46,919 nucleotides of DNA. It comes from Gammaproteobacteria bacterium. GTDB taxonomy: Bacteria > Pseudomonadota > Gammaproteobacteria > Pseudomonadales > Azotimanducaceae. Within the stretch, counting starts at the first letter, position 1, and each line of letters starts with the position of its first letter. The notes below the pieces were generated by a model. It saw nothing but the letters and a program-made list of their open reading frames with translations, was not told the DNA's origin and made no database searches. A program made the translations under genes and the position numbers. The DNA lies in assembly GCA_016874135.1 (NCBI GenBank), contig VGVE01000016.1:1-46919 (forward strand), read 5' to 3'. Of the stretch, positions 1 to 8,327 are shown one piece after another.

Positions 1-378
1 CCACTTCGTATACGTGCGGCAGTAGAAAAGCAGTCGCACGATCTGCGCCCACCATTTTACTTGCCACAGATGGGGGCCGTCAGATTCGACACTCTGGGAA
101 ATCAGGCGTTCGAAGAGGCCGATGTCCACCGCCGGAAGGATCTCCGTTTCGCTGGTGGTTCCGAATTCCTGTTCGAGGGTTGCGCGATAAGCCTTGAAAT
201 TGTCTGGCGCTTCGAAAACGTAACACTGGTCCCATTCACCTAAGAGGCGCCAGGAACCGAGAACCTTCGCTTCCCAGCGTTCGAGTACGTTGCAAATGGT
301 CGTCGCACGCGCCGGATCCTCGCGCATGGCAGCGAGGCCACTGGAATGGTCGCGCATGAGGAGAACGTATTGCGGCAC
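1..378 (-). CDS. GYD-related small protein, 3' end cut by window edge
   Basis: The gene reads leftward from a GTG at 376-378 and runs off the window without a stop, giving 126 visible codons. A ribosome binding site (GGAG) lies just upstream of the GTG. The translation starts MPQYVLLMRDHSSG and contains LLGEWDQCYVFEAPD, which resembles the core of the next gene (AVLGGYDFVNIIEAPS). That pattern is typical of GYD-domain proteins, small dimeric alpha/beta-barrel-like folds of unknown biochemical role. The stretch ending KWWAQIVRLLFYCRTYTKW at the left edge goes beyond a normal GYD domain, so the full protein may be longer. It lies 26 bases after the neighbouring GYD gene on the same strand, and the two are probably co-transcribed tandem paralogues. 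The function is not known. Confidence 0.6.
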   Translation of the reverse strand, partial: MPQYVLLMRDHSSGLAAMREDPARATTICNVLERWEAKVLGSWRLLGEWDQCYVFEAPDNFKAYRATLEQEFGTTSETEILPAVDIGLFERLISQSVESDGPHLWQVKWWAQIVRLLFYCRTYTKW

Positions 379-404
379 GGATCAGCTCCGCTGTTGTTTC
401 TGTT

Positions 405-707
405 TTATTTTTTGGGAGTGGGTTGAGTCATCATGTCGACATACTGATCGATGCCAATGGCAGGCAGTGTCGTGACCTTGATGGTGCCCCGAGCGCCGAG
501 TTCTACGGCGATGCGGGCCATCACTTCGTTGGAAGGTGCTTCGATGATGTTGACGAAGTCGTAGCCTCCGAGCACAGCGTACTGGCCCGTCACGCGGGCG
601 CCCATCCCTTCGAGTTCCTTGTTGACCTCACGCAGTCGTTCGGGCCGTTCCTTGAGGGTTTTGCGTCCCTCGTCCGTCAGCGTGCTGAGCATGATGTAGG
701 TGGCCAC
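405..707 (-). CDS. GYD domain protein
   Basis: A 100-residue protein beginning VATYIMLSTLTDEGRKTL and carrying the eponymous GGYDFVNIIEAPS segment near residue 45. Size and sequence fit the GYD family (small homologues of about 95-105 residues, function unknown). The reading frame extends 25 codons further upstream, but the GTG at 705-707 is preferred because a strong GGGGGA ribosome binding site lies a few bases before it and because family members start at this point. The upstream extension is rich in K, R and Q and looks non-coding. It precedes the partial GYD-related gene at 1-378 on the same strand with a 26-base gap. Confidence 0.8.
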   Translation of the reverse strand: MATYIMLSTLTDEGRKTLKERPERLREVNKELEGMGARVTGQYAVLGGYDFVNIIEAPSNEVMARIAVELGARGTIKVTTLPAIGIDQYVDMMTQPTPKK

Positions 708-1049
708 GTCTGTATTCCCCCTTTGTCGCTCTTTATTTTTACCCTTTGGATCCACGCCGCTACGGAAACGATGGTGCGCCAATGAACTGCCTCTGACAAG
801 AAATCACATCGCAAGTTGGCGGCGGTTGGTGTTGAGGTGAGGTTGAAGCGGAAAACGATTGAAGCGAGTTGCGTGGACTGATTTGTGAGACCGGTGGCCA
901 CAAGATTGGGAGTATTGCAGCGCAACATCCGGTTGACCCGGTCCGGGACATTGGCGAGACTCAGGTTACACACGAGTGACAGCCGGGCGGTAAAGATGGC
1001 GGCGGAAGTGCTGGCGGATTCGGACAGATCCCGAAGGGGGGATGTCGCG
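708..1049. other. intergenic region without recognised gene
   Basis: This 342-base stretch separates the divergent GYD genes from the hydrolase at 1050. Frames stay open on both strands, including an upstream extension of the hydrolase frame back to 885, but their translations are low-complexity R/S/T-rich strings without family resemblance. Promoters for both directions must lie here. I could not pick a convincing -35/-10 pair, and I saw no strong inverted repeat. Confidence 0.4.
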
Positions 1050-1862
1050 ATGGAGTCACCTCCGACTTTTGCATCATCCCAGCCTTCGTCCGGACGCCCC
1101 GCGCTTTTCAATTCCCTGTTCGAGTTGCCGCGGGTGCTCTTTGAGGCCACGTTGCTCGGTGTCAGCTGGAGCGTATTGCGTGCCCAGGCTCCGAAGGGCG
1201 ACGGGCACCCGGTCATGGTTCTGCCCGGATTCATGGGCGGCGATGAGTCCACACTCCTGCTGCGGCGCTTCCTGACCTCGCTTGGCTATCAGGTATTGCC
1301 TTGGCTGCAAGGTCGCAATCTCGGTCGACCGGAATTGCTGGAAGGCGCGATGCGGCGTTTCTATCGGGCTTGGCAAGCGTATGAGACGCCTATCTCGCTG
1401 GTTGGGCAGAGCCTGGGTGGCGTGTTCTCGCGGGAGATCGCGCGCCAGTTTCCAGAGGCCACCCGTTGTGTGATCACGCTCGGCAGCCCGTTCGCAGCTA
1501 CAGAACATGGCAATACCAATCCGTTGGTGGCGAAACTTTTCGAGCAGATGTCCGGGCTTTCCGTGGAAGAGATGCGCGCCCGATTTGGGGCGACGGACCC
1601 GAGGGCTCCGCTCGCCATGCCTGCAACTGCCATCTACAGCCGCCAGGACGGTATGGTTGCCTGGAAGACCTGCATCGATCTTGACAGTGATCGTACCGAG
1701 AACATTGAAGTGCTTGGCAGCCACAGCGGCATGGCCGTGGCGCCTGACGTTCTTCATGTGGTCGCGGACCGGCTCGCGGAACATCCAGTAACCTGGAAAA
1801 AGTTCGATCGTGCACAGGGTTTGAGGTGCCTCGTCTATCCAAAGCCTGCAACCCTAAGTTGA
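1050..1862 (+). CDS. alpha/beta hydrolase, lipase-like
   Basis: A 270-residue protein of the alpha/beta hydrolase fold. The likely triad is Ser121 in the elbow VGQSLGG (118-124), Asp200 in IYSRQDGMV and His225 in GSHSGM. The LPGFMGGDES stretch (58-67) is in the oxyanion position. This spacing resembles small triacylglycerol lipase or PHA-depolymerase-like esterases, but the substrate cannot be read from sequence. The frame is open from 885. The ATG at 1050 is chosen because a purine-rich GAAGGGGGG motif sits just upstream and the earlier part looks non-coding. There is no signal peptide from this start, so it is probably cytoplasmic. It lies 147 bases before phaR on the same strand, and another hydrolase follows, which suggests intracellular lipid or polyester turnover. 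Confidence 0.8.
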   Translation: MESPPTFASSQPSSGRPALFNSLFELPRVLFEATLLGVSWSVLRAQAPKGDGHPVMVLPGFMGGDESTLLLRRFLTSLGYQVLPWLQGRNLGRPELLEGAMRRFYRAWQAYETPISLVGQSLGGVFSREIARQFPEATRCVITLGSPFAATEHGNTNPLVAKLFEQMSGLSVEEMRARFGATDPRAPLAMPATAIYSRQDGMVAWKTCIDLDSDRTENIEVLGSHSGMAVAPDVLHVVADRLAEHPVTWKKFDRAQGLRCLVYPKPATLS

Positions 1863-2009
1863 TTCGACCCGTTTTCTCCCTTCGCAGGTGACTCCCGCGC
1901 GCGGTCGATGCATGCTGCACCGAGGACCCCGTCTAACTCGGTAAGAGTCCACGTCGATATTCACAAGGCATGCGGCGCCTGGGGCGTTGCGGCCGCTGCG
2001 GCTGATCAC

Positions 2010-2501
2010 ATGCACAAACTAAAAAAGTATCCCAACCGACGCCTCTATGACACGACGGCCAGCCGTTACGTCACCATGGAAGATGCGCGTGACCTGATCG
2101 TGCGCGGCGAGAGCATCGAAGTGACCGATGCCAAAGATGGCAGCGACATCACCCGTTCGGTACTCCTGCAGATTCTTGCGGAGCAGGAAGCGGAAGGGCA
2201 TCAACCGATCCTCACCAACCGGGCCATCGAACAGATCATCCGCTTCTACGGTGATCGCATGGGCGGTGTGGTCTCGCGCTACATTGAACAGAGCATCGTT
2301 TCGTTCCTGGACCACCAGGAGCAGTTCCGCTCAAATCTGCGGGCGCTCAGCGAGATGAACCCGCTTAATCTGATGCGGCAGGCCTTTGAGGCGCCCTTTC
2401 GGCCACGGGGTGCGGACACACGCAAACCCGCGCCTGAAGAGCCACCACCGGATATCGATGACATGGAACCCCCTGAGTCCGGCAAGCCGCCACCCGGGTG
2501 A
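2010..2501 (+). CDS. phaR: polyhydroxyalkanoate synthesis repressor PhaR
   Basis: A 163-residue protein starting MHKLKKYPNRRLYDT, the signature of the PHB/PHA accumulation regulator DNA-binding domain (about residues 1-60, with SRYVTMEDARDLI). The second domain (about 65-125, including ILTNRAIEQIIRFYGDRM and SRYIEQSIVSFLDHQEQF) matches the PHB_acc repeats that sense the polymer. The tail from about 130 is proline- and acid-rich. In known systems PhaR represses phasin genes and its own gene, and is released by binding PHA granules. The frame continues upstream to 1908, but M2010 matches the conserved N-terminus. No PHA synthase or phasin gene is in this window. The flanking hydrolases are compatible with polyester or lipid metabolism. 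Confidence 0.93.
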   Translation: MHKLKKYPNRRLYDTTASRYVTMEDARDLIVRGESIEVTDAKDGSDITRSVLLQILAEQEAEGHQPILTNRAIEQIIRFYGDRMGGVVSRYIEQSIVSFLDHQEQFRSNLRALSEMNPLNLMRQAFEAPFRPRGADTRKPAPEEPPPDIDDMEPPESGKPPPG

Positions 2502-2578
2502 TCGTCGTAAAGAGAAGACAAGAACACTGTGCAGCGTGGGCGTGAACGACGAAGTAGGGCTTGATGGAGGGGGGAGTT

Positions 2579-3511
2579 ATGGAAGACCGCACATTCACTG
2601 CCAGTGACGGCCATATCGTCGCGGCATATGGATGGGATCGCGCCGATCCGGTGGGGATCGTGCAGATCGCCCACGGCATGGGTGAACATGCGAAGCGTTA
2701 TGCGCCGGTTGCAAAGGCACTGAATGCGGCGGGGTATGCCGTGTTTGCCACGGACCATCGTGGCCACGGCGGCACCGCCACCACACCACTCGGCTGGATG
2801 GGCGGCGATGGCTGGAATCGCGCGCTCGCAGATACTTTCGAATTCGGACTGAAACTCAAGGACCGTCATCCGCAGAAGCCCCTGGTGCTTCTTGGCCACA
2901 GCATGGGCTCCATGCTGGCGCAGCAGTTTATTACCCGTTACGGGGCGTCAATCGACGCGTTGGCGCTCTCCGGTTCACCGGGATTCAAGAATGCGTTCGG
3001 AAGGATCGTGCCGAAGATCATTGCCCGCATCGAGTCGTGGCGACAGGGTCCGGATCAAGCCAGCACACTGCTGCAGTCCCTGCTCTTCGGCAACTCCAAC
3101 AAGCCGTTTGAGGGGCCCGCCAACACAGGTCCAAGCAGCATGGGGTTTGAGTGGCTGTCACGCGATCCGGTGGAAGTAAAGAAATACGTGGACGATCCGC
3201 TCTGTGGCTTCGTACTGACCACTGGCTCGCTGGTTGATCTTTTCGCCGGCGCCGCTGCGGCGCAAAGTGCGCCTTGCATCGCCGTTATCCCGAAGTCGTT
3301 GCCGGTGTACTGCTTCGCCGGCAGCGAGGACCCGGTACATACTGGCAAAGGGGATATCGAACGGATGCTGGGGATGTGGCGCGCCGCCGGCATGAATCAT
3401 ATCGAGCATCGCTGGTACGAAGGTGCGCGCCACGAAGTTTTTAACGAAACCAATCGCGACGAGGTCGTGCGTGATCTTGTTGCCTGGCTGAACAAGGTAA
3501 CGGCAGGGTGA
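2579..3511 (+). CDS. monoacylglycerol lipase-like alpha/beta hydrolase
   Basis: A 310-residue protein of the serine-aminopeptidase S33 / lysophospholipase (PldB, monoglyceride lipase) type. Visible features are HGMGEH (32-37, oxyanion loop), FATDHRGHGGT (56-66), the nucleophile elbow GHSMG with Ser108, Asp251 in GSEDPVH and His285 in GARHEVFNE. Length and motif order fit bacterial monoacylglycerol lipases that cleave monoacylglycerols or lysophospholipids. The ATG at 2579 is preferred over the in-frame ATG at 2561 because GGAGGGGGGAG lies immediately before it. No signal peptide is seen. The next gene, a glycerol-3-phosphate dehydrogenase homologue, begins 4 bases after the stop, so the two are likely co-transcribed. 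The context suggests recycling of glycerol backbones. Confidence 0.85.
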   Translation: MEDRTFTASDGHIVAAYGWDRADPVGIVQIAHGMGEHAKRYAPVAKALNAAGYAVFATDHRGHGGTATTPLGWMGGDGWNRALADTFEFGLKLKDRHPQKPLVLLGHSMGSMLAQQFITRYGASIDALALSGSPGFKNAFGRIVPKIIARIESWRQGPDQASTLLQSLLFGNSNKPFEGPANTGPSSMGFEWLSRDPVEVKKYVDDPLCGFVLTTGSLVDLFAGAAAAQSAPCIAVIPKSLPVYCFAGSEDPVHTGKGDIERMLGMWRAAGMNHIEHRWYEGARHEVFNETNRDEVVRDLVAWLNKVTAG

Positions 3512-3515
3512 GGAC

Positions 3516-4508
3516 ATGGGCAGCATCGCAGTACTCGGACTTGGCAACTTCGGCACGGCGCTCGCACGCAACTGGCTGCAGGCGGGTCATACGGTGCGTG
3601 GCTGGACGGTTGAGCAGGAAGTTTATGAAAGCCTGCGCGACACATCGATCAATTCCAAATACCTGCCAGGGATCGTGATGCCTGGTATGCAGGTAACCAT
3701 GTCGCTGGTTGAAGGGGTGCGAGGTGTCGAGATCATCGTGCTCGCCCTGCCGTCCGGTGTGGTGCTTTCAGTGGTGGATGATCTGGTTCCGTTGCTCAGC
3801 CCATCGCAAGCGTTGATCGACCTCGCCAAAGGGCTGGCGGAAGGAGACCGCCTCATTTCGGACGTCATCGAAGACAAACTGCATGCTGCGGGTAAAAAAA
3901 ATCTGCTCTGCGTGATGATGGGGCCGACGATTGCACCGGAGCTCGCCAATGGTGTGTACACCACCGCATTGGTTGCAAGCCGGCATGGCGCAGAGGCGCG
4001 GCGCCTGGCGGCATTGCTGACGACCAAGACACTCAAGCTCGCCCCCGCGGCCGATCCGCTCGGCGCGGAGTACTGGGGCGCATTCAAAAACGTGATTGCG
4101 CTCGCCTGTGGTGTCGCGGACGGGCTCAAGCCGAGTGGCCTCGGTGGTGACAACCTGAAGGCTGCCATCTTCACAGCGGGATATCGCGAAGCGGTTGGCC
4201 TGCTGCCCAAACTCGGTGCCGACCCGGCAACAGCGCTGACGGCAGCGGGCATCGGTGATCTTTTTGTGACTGCAACCTCACCTCATGGCCGCAACCGGGA
4301 AATGGGTGAGCGTCTGGGCCGGGGTCAGAGCCTCAAGGAGGCGCAGGGATCTATGGTGATGGTGAGCGAAGGGGTGCGTGCGGCCCGCATGTTCCGTGAT
4401 GTCTGTGGCAGGGCGGGTTACCCGGCACCGTTTGTGGCGGCGGTCTGTGCTTTGCTCGATGGTGAACTGAACGTGGACACCTTTCTGGAAGCGATTGCGA
4501 CGGCGTAA
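3516..4508 (+). CDS. gpsA: NAD(P)-dependent glycerol-3-phosphate dehydrogenase homologue
   Basis: A 330-residue protein with the GpsA architecture. The Rossmann loop is GLGNFGTALA (7-16; usually GAGSWGTALA). MGPTIAPELANG stands in place of the usual SGPSFAKEV. The catalytic lysine is in GAFKNVIALACGVADGL, and the C-terminal substrate-binding core contains AGIGDLFVTATSPHGRNREMG. GpsA makes sn-glycerol-3-phosphate from dihydroxyacetone phosphate for phospholipid synthesis. Several normally near-invariant positions differ, for example FTAGYREA where TRGLAEM is usual, so it may be a paralogue rather than the housekeeping enzyme. It starts 4 bases after the monoacylglycerol lipase-like gene, with GTGAGG as a ribosome binding site. 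The product is presumably cytosolic. Confidence 0.82.
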   Translation: MGSIAVLGLGNFGTALARNWLQAGHTVRGWTVEQEVYESLRDTSINSKYLPGIVMPGMQVTMSLVEGVRGVEIIVLALPSGVVLSVVDDLVPLLSPSQALIDLAKGLAEGDRLISDVIEDKLHAAGKKNLLCVMMGPTIAPELANGVYTTALVASRHGAEARRLAALLTTKTLKLAPAADPLGAEYWGAFKNVIALACGVADGLKPSGLGGDNLKAAIFTAGYREAVGLLPKLGADPATALTAAGIGDLFVTATSPHGRNREMGERLGRGQSLKEAQGSMVMVSEGVRAARMFRDVCGRAGYPAPFVAAVCALLDGELNVDTFLEAIATA

Positions 4509-4517
4509 TCCGGGCGA

Positions 4518-4769
4518 TCAGACTTGGCGGCCACCACTGGCTACGCAGGCGGCCATCGTAGGTTTCGAAACGTAGATTTTGGTTTTCCAGTAGTCCGCGT
4601 GTTTGGTGGTCAGACAACGCCCGTCCATCGTTTTCTTGACTGGCGACGCCGGTTGTTTCGTTGATGCTTCAAGGCCAGGACTCATTACCAGGCCCGCAAC
4701 GAAGAGCGCCAGCGTGAGGGTCAGAGCCCTTTTGAACGGGGGGTTCGCTGGTGCGGGTCGGATTCCCAT
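4518..4769 (-). CDS. small secreted protein with Cys-x-GGR tail motif
   Basis: An 83-residue protein with a basic start, a hydrophobic stretch (LTLTLALFVAGLVM) and a likely signal peptidase site near LEAS, so it is probably periplasmic. The mature part contains CLTTKHADYWKTKIY and ends MAACVASGGRQV. This resembles a small gammaproteobacterial module with a Cys, a Tyr-x-x-T/K segment and a final Cys-x-x-GGR, sometimes found beside nuclease genes; I recall this only loosely. A GAGGAGAAG ribosome binding site lies about 6 bases upstream of the ATG. It converges with gpsA with a 9-base gap. The two mature cysteines could form a disulfide. The function is unknown. Confidence 0.65.
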   Translation of the reverse strand: MGIRPAPANPPFKRALTLTLALFVAGLVMSPGLEASTKQPASPVKKTMDGRCLTTKHADYWKTKIYVSKPTMAACVASGGRQV

Positions 4770-5019
4770 CTCGGCCTTCTCCTCGATCCGGCTTGGCCAG
4801 TTGGGATTTATACCCCAGCGGCGAGTTCCATTGTGCCCCTGTGTTCCTTTCGCAAATGTGAACCAGCCCGCGTGAACGTGCTGGTCTATGGTTTGTTCAT
4901 GCGACAGCTAACCGAACATCCCGACAGTTTCGGTAAAAAATGCTCTGGTAGCATAGTCGGGCCGGATCACCACAGCATGATGCGCGCGGGATAACGCCGG
5001 CCATTCAGGACAGCAGCTG

Positions 5020-6465
5020 ATGAACACTCTATGGTCTGCATACGAAGGCCATCAGCACTACGACGAGCTGATCGGGGACGATGGTACGCCGCGCCGGGTT
5101 GCGGTGCCGCTCGTCAATCATCTCCAGGCCTTGTCCGAGCGCGGCCTTACCTCGCGGCAGGCAGCGGCAGATCGGGCCATCATGGAGATGGGCATCACCT
5201 TCACCGTTTACGCAGACGGCGAGAACATCGACCGGGCCTGGCCGCTCGACATCATTCCCCGGGTCATTCCGCTCACCGAGTGGACACGCATCGAAGCCGG
5301 GCTTAAACAACGACTGCGTGCACTCAATCTGTTCATCGACGACGTCTACCACCAGCAGCGGGCGCTGAAAGAAGGTATCGTTCCCGAACACGTTATCAAG
5401 AGTTCACGCGACTATCTGCCGCAGGCGATGGGCGCGAACCCGAGACACGGTGTGTGGGCCAATGTGTGCGGAACAGATCTGGTGCGAGACGGTGACGGCA
5501 GGGTGTACGTGCTCGAAGACAACCTGCGGGTCCCTTCTGGCGTTTCCTACATGCTGGAGAACCGCAGCGTAACCAAGCGGGTTTTTCCTGAACTCTTTCG
5601 CGATCAACGTATCCGGCCCGTGGATGCCTACCCGTCACAGCTCTTCGACATGCTGGTCTCGCTGTCTCCTCGTCCGGGAGATGATCCGGAAATCGTTGTG
5701 CTTACGCCCGGTATCTACAACTCAGCGTATTTTGAACACGCATTCCTGGCGCAGCGCATGGGTGCGGAACTGGTGGCGGGCAGCGATCTCATTGTGCTGG
5801 ACGATGACTGTGTGTACATGCGCACCATCGAGGGACTACGCCGTGTCGATACGGTCTATCGGCGCATCAATGACACGTTCATGGACCCGGAAACGTTTGA
5901 CAAATTTTCCATGCTGGGTACGCCGGGACTCTTTCGCGCCTGGTACCGGGGTAACGTCGGTATCGCCAATGCTCCCGGTTCAGGTGTTGCCGATGACAAG
6001 GTGATCTACAGCTACGTGCCTGACCTGATCCGCTTTTACCTTGCTGAAGAACCGATCCTTCCCAACGTCCCCACATGGCGCTGTTCAGAACCGGAAGCGG
6101 CGCGTTATGTTGACGCACACCTTTCTGAACTTGTTGTAAAACCCGCCAACGAATCCGGTGGCTACGGCATGCTCGTGGGTCCTCACGCTTCGCGTCAGGA
6201 AATCGAGGCCATGCGTGGGCAGGTTCGCGCCAACCCGCGCAACTACATCGCGCAGCCGACGTTGTCCCTCTCCACCGTACCCACAGTTTGTGATGGCGTG
6301 ATCGAACCTCGCCACGTGGACCTGCGGCCATTCATTCTGCAGGGCGCGCGCATGGCGGTGACTGCAGGCGGGTTGACCCGGGTCGCCCGGCGCAAAGGCT
6401 CGCTGGTGGTCAATTCCTCCCAGGGTGGTGGCAGTAAGGACACCTGGATCGTGGAGGATCAGTGA
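5020..6465 (+). CDS. circularly permuted ATP-grasp type 2 protein
   Basis: A 481-residue protein of the circularly permuted ATP-grasp family (formerly DUF404/DUF407). Visible family segments are MGITFTVYADG (57-67), RALNLFIDDVYH, GVWANVCGTDLVRDGDGRVYVLEDNLRVPSG (read in parts), VVKPANESGGYGMLVG and the closing RVARRKGSLVVNSSQGGGSKDTW. Such proteins are proposed to be ATP-dependent amide or peptide ligases acting with alpha-E partners; the substrates are unknown. The stop TGA at 6463-6465 overlaps the ATG of the alpha-E gene, so the pair is translationally coupled. The transglutaminase-like protease often encoded with this pair is absent here. The product is cytosolic by sequence. The 250-base upstream gap holds no other gene and should carry the promoter. 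Confidence 0.92.
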   Translation: MNTLWSAYEGHQHYDELIGDDGTPRRVAVPLVNHLQALSERGLTSRQAAADRAIMEMGITFTVYADGENIDRAWPLDIIPRVIPLTEWTRIEAGLKQRLRALNLFIDDVYHQQRALKEGIVPEHVIKSSRDYLPQAMGANPRHGVWANVCGTDLVRDGDGRVYVLEDNLRVPSGVSYMLENRSVTKRVFPELFRDQRIRPVDAYPSQLFDMLVSLSPRPGDDPEIVVLTPGIYNSAYFEHAFLAQRMGAELVAGSDLIVLDDDCVYMRTIEGLRRVDTVYRRINDTFMDPETFDKFSMLGTPGLFRAWYRGNVGIANAPGSGVADDKVIYSYVPDLIRFYLAEEPILPNVPTWRCSEPEAARYVDAHLSELVVKPANESGGYGMLVGPHASRQEIEAMRGQVRANPRNYIAQPTLSLSTVPTVCDGVIEPRHVDLRPFILQGARMAVTAGGLTRVARRKGSLVVNSSQGGGSKDTWIVEDQ

Positions 6466-7424
6466 TGCTCTCGTCGATCGCCGGCCGGTTGTACTGGGTG
6501 GGTCGCAATCTCGAACGGGCGGAAAATACCGCCCGGCTCATCAACGTGTTTTCAGATCTGCTGCTCGATCTGCCGAAAGATGCGCCGGTGAGCTGGCACA
6601 ACCTGATTCGGATCAGCGGCAGCCAGACGGGATTTTCACAGCAGCGCCAGACACCCCTCGCGACGGCAGCGCCTCGTTACCTCGCGGCATCTGCGGACAA
6701 CGGCAATTCCATCCTGAGCACGATCCGCATTGCGCGCGAGAACATGCGCACCTTGAGAGACGTGGTACCCCGGGAATCCTTCGAGTCGGTCAATGATCTG
6801 TTCCTTTACGCCAACAAGAAGCTTGGTGGCGCATCACTGCGGCGAGTCACCTATCCGGTGCTCACGGAGATCATCCGCCACTGTCAGCAGATCGGTGGTC
6901 TCTTCTCCGGAACGATGAGCCGTGGACCCGAATACGAGTTTCTCTTGCTCGGCCGACATCTTGAACGTGCGGACATGACCACACGGATTCTCGACGTCGC
7001 CGGTGAGCTGCTCGATCAGGGTGATGAAACCGTCAACGACTACGACACCATACTGTGGGTCAGCGTGCTCCAGTCAGCTTCTGCCTATCAGATGTACCGC
7101 CGTTCCGTGCGCAGCCGCGTTACGCCGGTACGCGTGGTGCACTTCCTGCTGAGCGACCCGGACTTTCCGCGTTCGGTGCGGCACTGCCTGGCGCAACTGC
7201 AGTATTCGAGTCGGCGACTGCCACGTTTCCCGGCGCCGGTTGATGCTGTTCGTCGCCTGCTCGGTCGCATGGATGCGATGACTCTGCGCAAGCTGGTCAG
7301 ATCCGAACTGCATGCAGCACTGGACGATTTCCAGCGTGAATTCATCGGCATTCACCAGGCGATTGAAAATACCTGGTTCGAGCCCTACGACGTCAAGGTA
7401 AACCCCGCACTCGACCAGAGCTGA
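6465..7424 (+). CDS. alpha-E domain protein (DUF403)
   Basis: A 319-residue, mostly helical protein opening MLSSIAGRLYWVGRNLERAENTARL, the hallmark of the alpha-E family. Other family stretches are GRHLERADMTTRILDVA and IENTWFEPYDVK near the end. Alpha-E proteins almost always sit beside circularly permuted ATP-grasp ligases and are thought to support peptide or amide bond formation; the exact role is unknown. Start choice: ATG at 6465-6467 gives a one-base overlap (TGATG) with the upstream gene. A GTG one codon earlier is possible. Length is normal for the family and no signal peptide or membrane segment is seen. Confidence 0.9.
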   Translation: MLSSIAGRLYWVGRNLERAENTARLINVFSDLLLDLPKDAPVSWHNLIRISGSQTGFSQQRQTPLATAAPRYLAASADNGNSILSTIRIARENMRTLRDVVPRESFESVNDLFLYANKKLGGASLRRVTYPVLTEIIRHCQQIGGLFSGTMSRGPEYEFLLLGRHLERADMTTRILDVAGELLDQGDETVNDYDTILWVSVLQSASAYQMYRRSVRSRVTPVRVVHFLLSDPDFPRSVRHCLAQLQYSSRRLPRFPAPVDAVRRLLGRMDAMTLRKLVRSELHAALDDFQREFIGIHQAIENTWFEPYDVKVNPALDQS

Positions 7425-7526
7425 TGGCGGGCGCCCGGCTTGACCTGTGCAGGTGAGCGCCTCAGAGTCGCGTCCCGTGCCACTCGACCCTGCTTCGTGC
7501 AGCACCCGACCCCGTGAGGGATCCTG

Positions 7527-8327
7527 ATGAACTACAAAGCGCTTGCCATTGATCTCGACGGCACGCTGCTCACTGGTGATGACCTGCCTGCCGAGAACAT
7601 CCGCGCGGTCCGTGCGGCCAGGGATCGGGGAATGCGGATCATCATTGCCACAGCGCGCTGGTCGCACTATGCGCTGCGTGTGGCCAGGGCACTTCAAATC
7701 GAAGGGCCGGTGATCGCCTGTTCGGGGGCGCAGGTGCATGACGCAGCGCTTGGTCGAGACATCTTTGATGAGCGGATTCCCTTGCCGTGTGCTGAGACGC
7801 TCTATGCCATCTGTAACGCGGAGCGCTGTATCGCCACGGTAACAGTGGATCAGCGGGTGCAGTTGAAACTCGAGGGTGATCCCGCGACGGAACTGGATCC
7901 GGAATTCCAGCCGGTGCGTTCCCTTGTTGCGGATGCCGGCAACCTGCCGCGGGTGGCAGCCATCCAGGGAACCCGCTGCAACCAGCGTATTCGCTCTGAA
8001 CTCGAAGAAGCCTTCCGTGAATCAGTCAACGTCTTTGATTCCATTGGCCCGACCGGAAAACTGGTGCTGACACTCACTGGAAAGTCTGCGAGCAAGGGGC
8101 TCGCGCTGGAAGCCGCCTGCAGGCATCTCGGCATCAAAACCTCCCAAGTGGTGGCCTTTGGTGATGCGGAGAATGATGTTGAGATGTTCCGTCGCGCCGG
8201 TGCATCGGTCGCCATGGAGCAGGCGGATGAAAGGACGAAATCAGCAGCAACGTGGGTTTCGCTGCGTAATGACCAGGCAGGTGTCGCCCATGCGATTGAC
8301 CGTCTGCTGGCGCGGGGAGGATTCTGA
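7527..8327 (+). CDS. HAD-superfamily Cof-type phosphatase
   Basis: A 266-residue protein with all HAD signatures: IDLDGTLLTGDD (motif I, nucleophile Asp9 and acid-base Asp11), IATARW (motif II), a lysine in GKSASKGLAL (motif III) and FGDAENDVEMF (motif IV). Between motifs II and III lies a C2-type cap of about 100 residues, as in Cof/YbiV sugar-phosphate phosphatases. It probably removes phosphate from a small metabolite; the substrate is not readable. A GAGGG motif precedes the ATG. The stop TGA overlaps the ATG of the OmpA-type gene (TGATG), so these two are coupled. About 100 bases separate it from the alpha-E gene, so it may or may not belong to that operon. Confidence 0.85.
   Translation: MNYKALAIDLDGTLLTGDDLPAENIRAVRAARDRGMRIIIATARWSHYALRVARALQIEGPVIACSGAQVHDAALGRDIFDERIPLPCAETLYAICNAERCIATVTVDQRVQLKLEGDPATELDPEFQPVRSLVADAGNLPRVAAIQGTRCNQRIRSELEEAFRESVNVFDSIGPTGKLVLTLTGKSASKGLALEAACRHLGIKTSQVVAFGDAENDVEMFRRAGASVAMEQADERTKSAATWVSLRNDQAGVAHAIDRLLARGGF

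Noticed and set aside
677..1252. 191-codon open frame on the minus strand
   Set aside because: It overlaps the GYD start and the hydrolase N-terminus; the S/T/R-rich translation has no domain and no ribosome binding site stands out.
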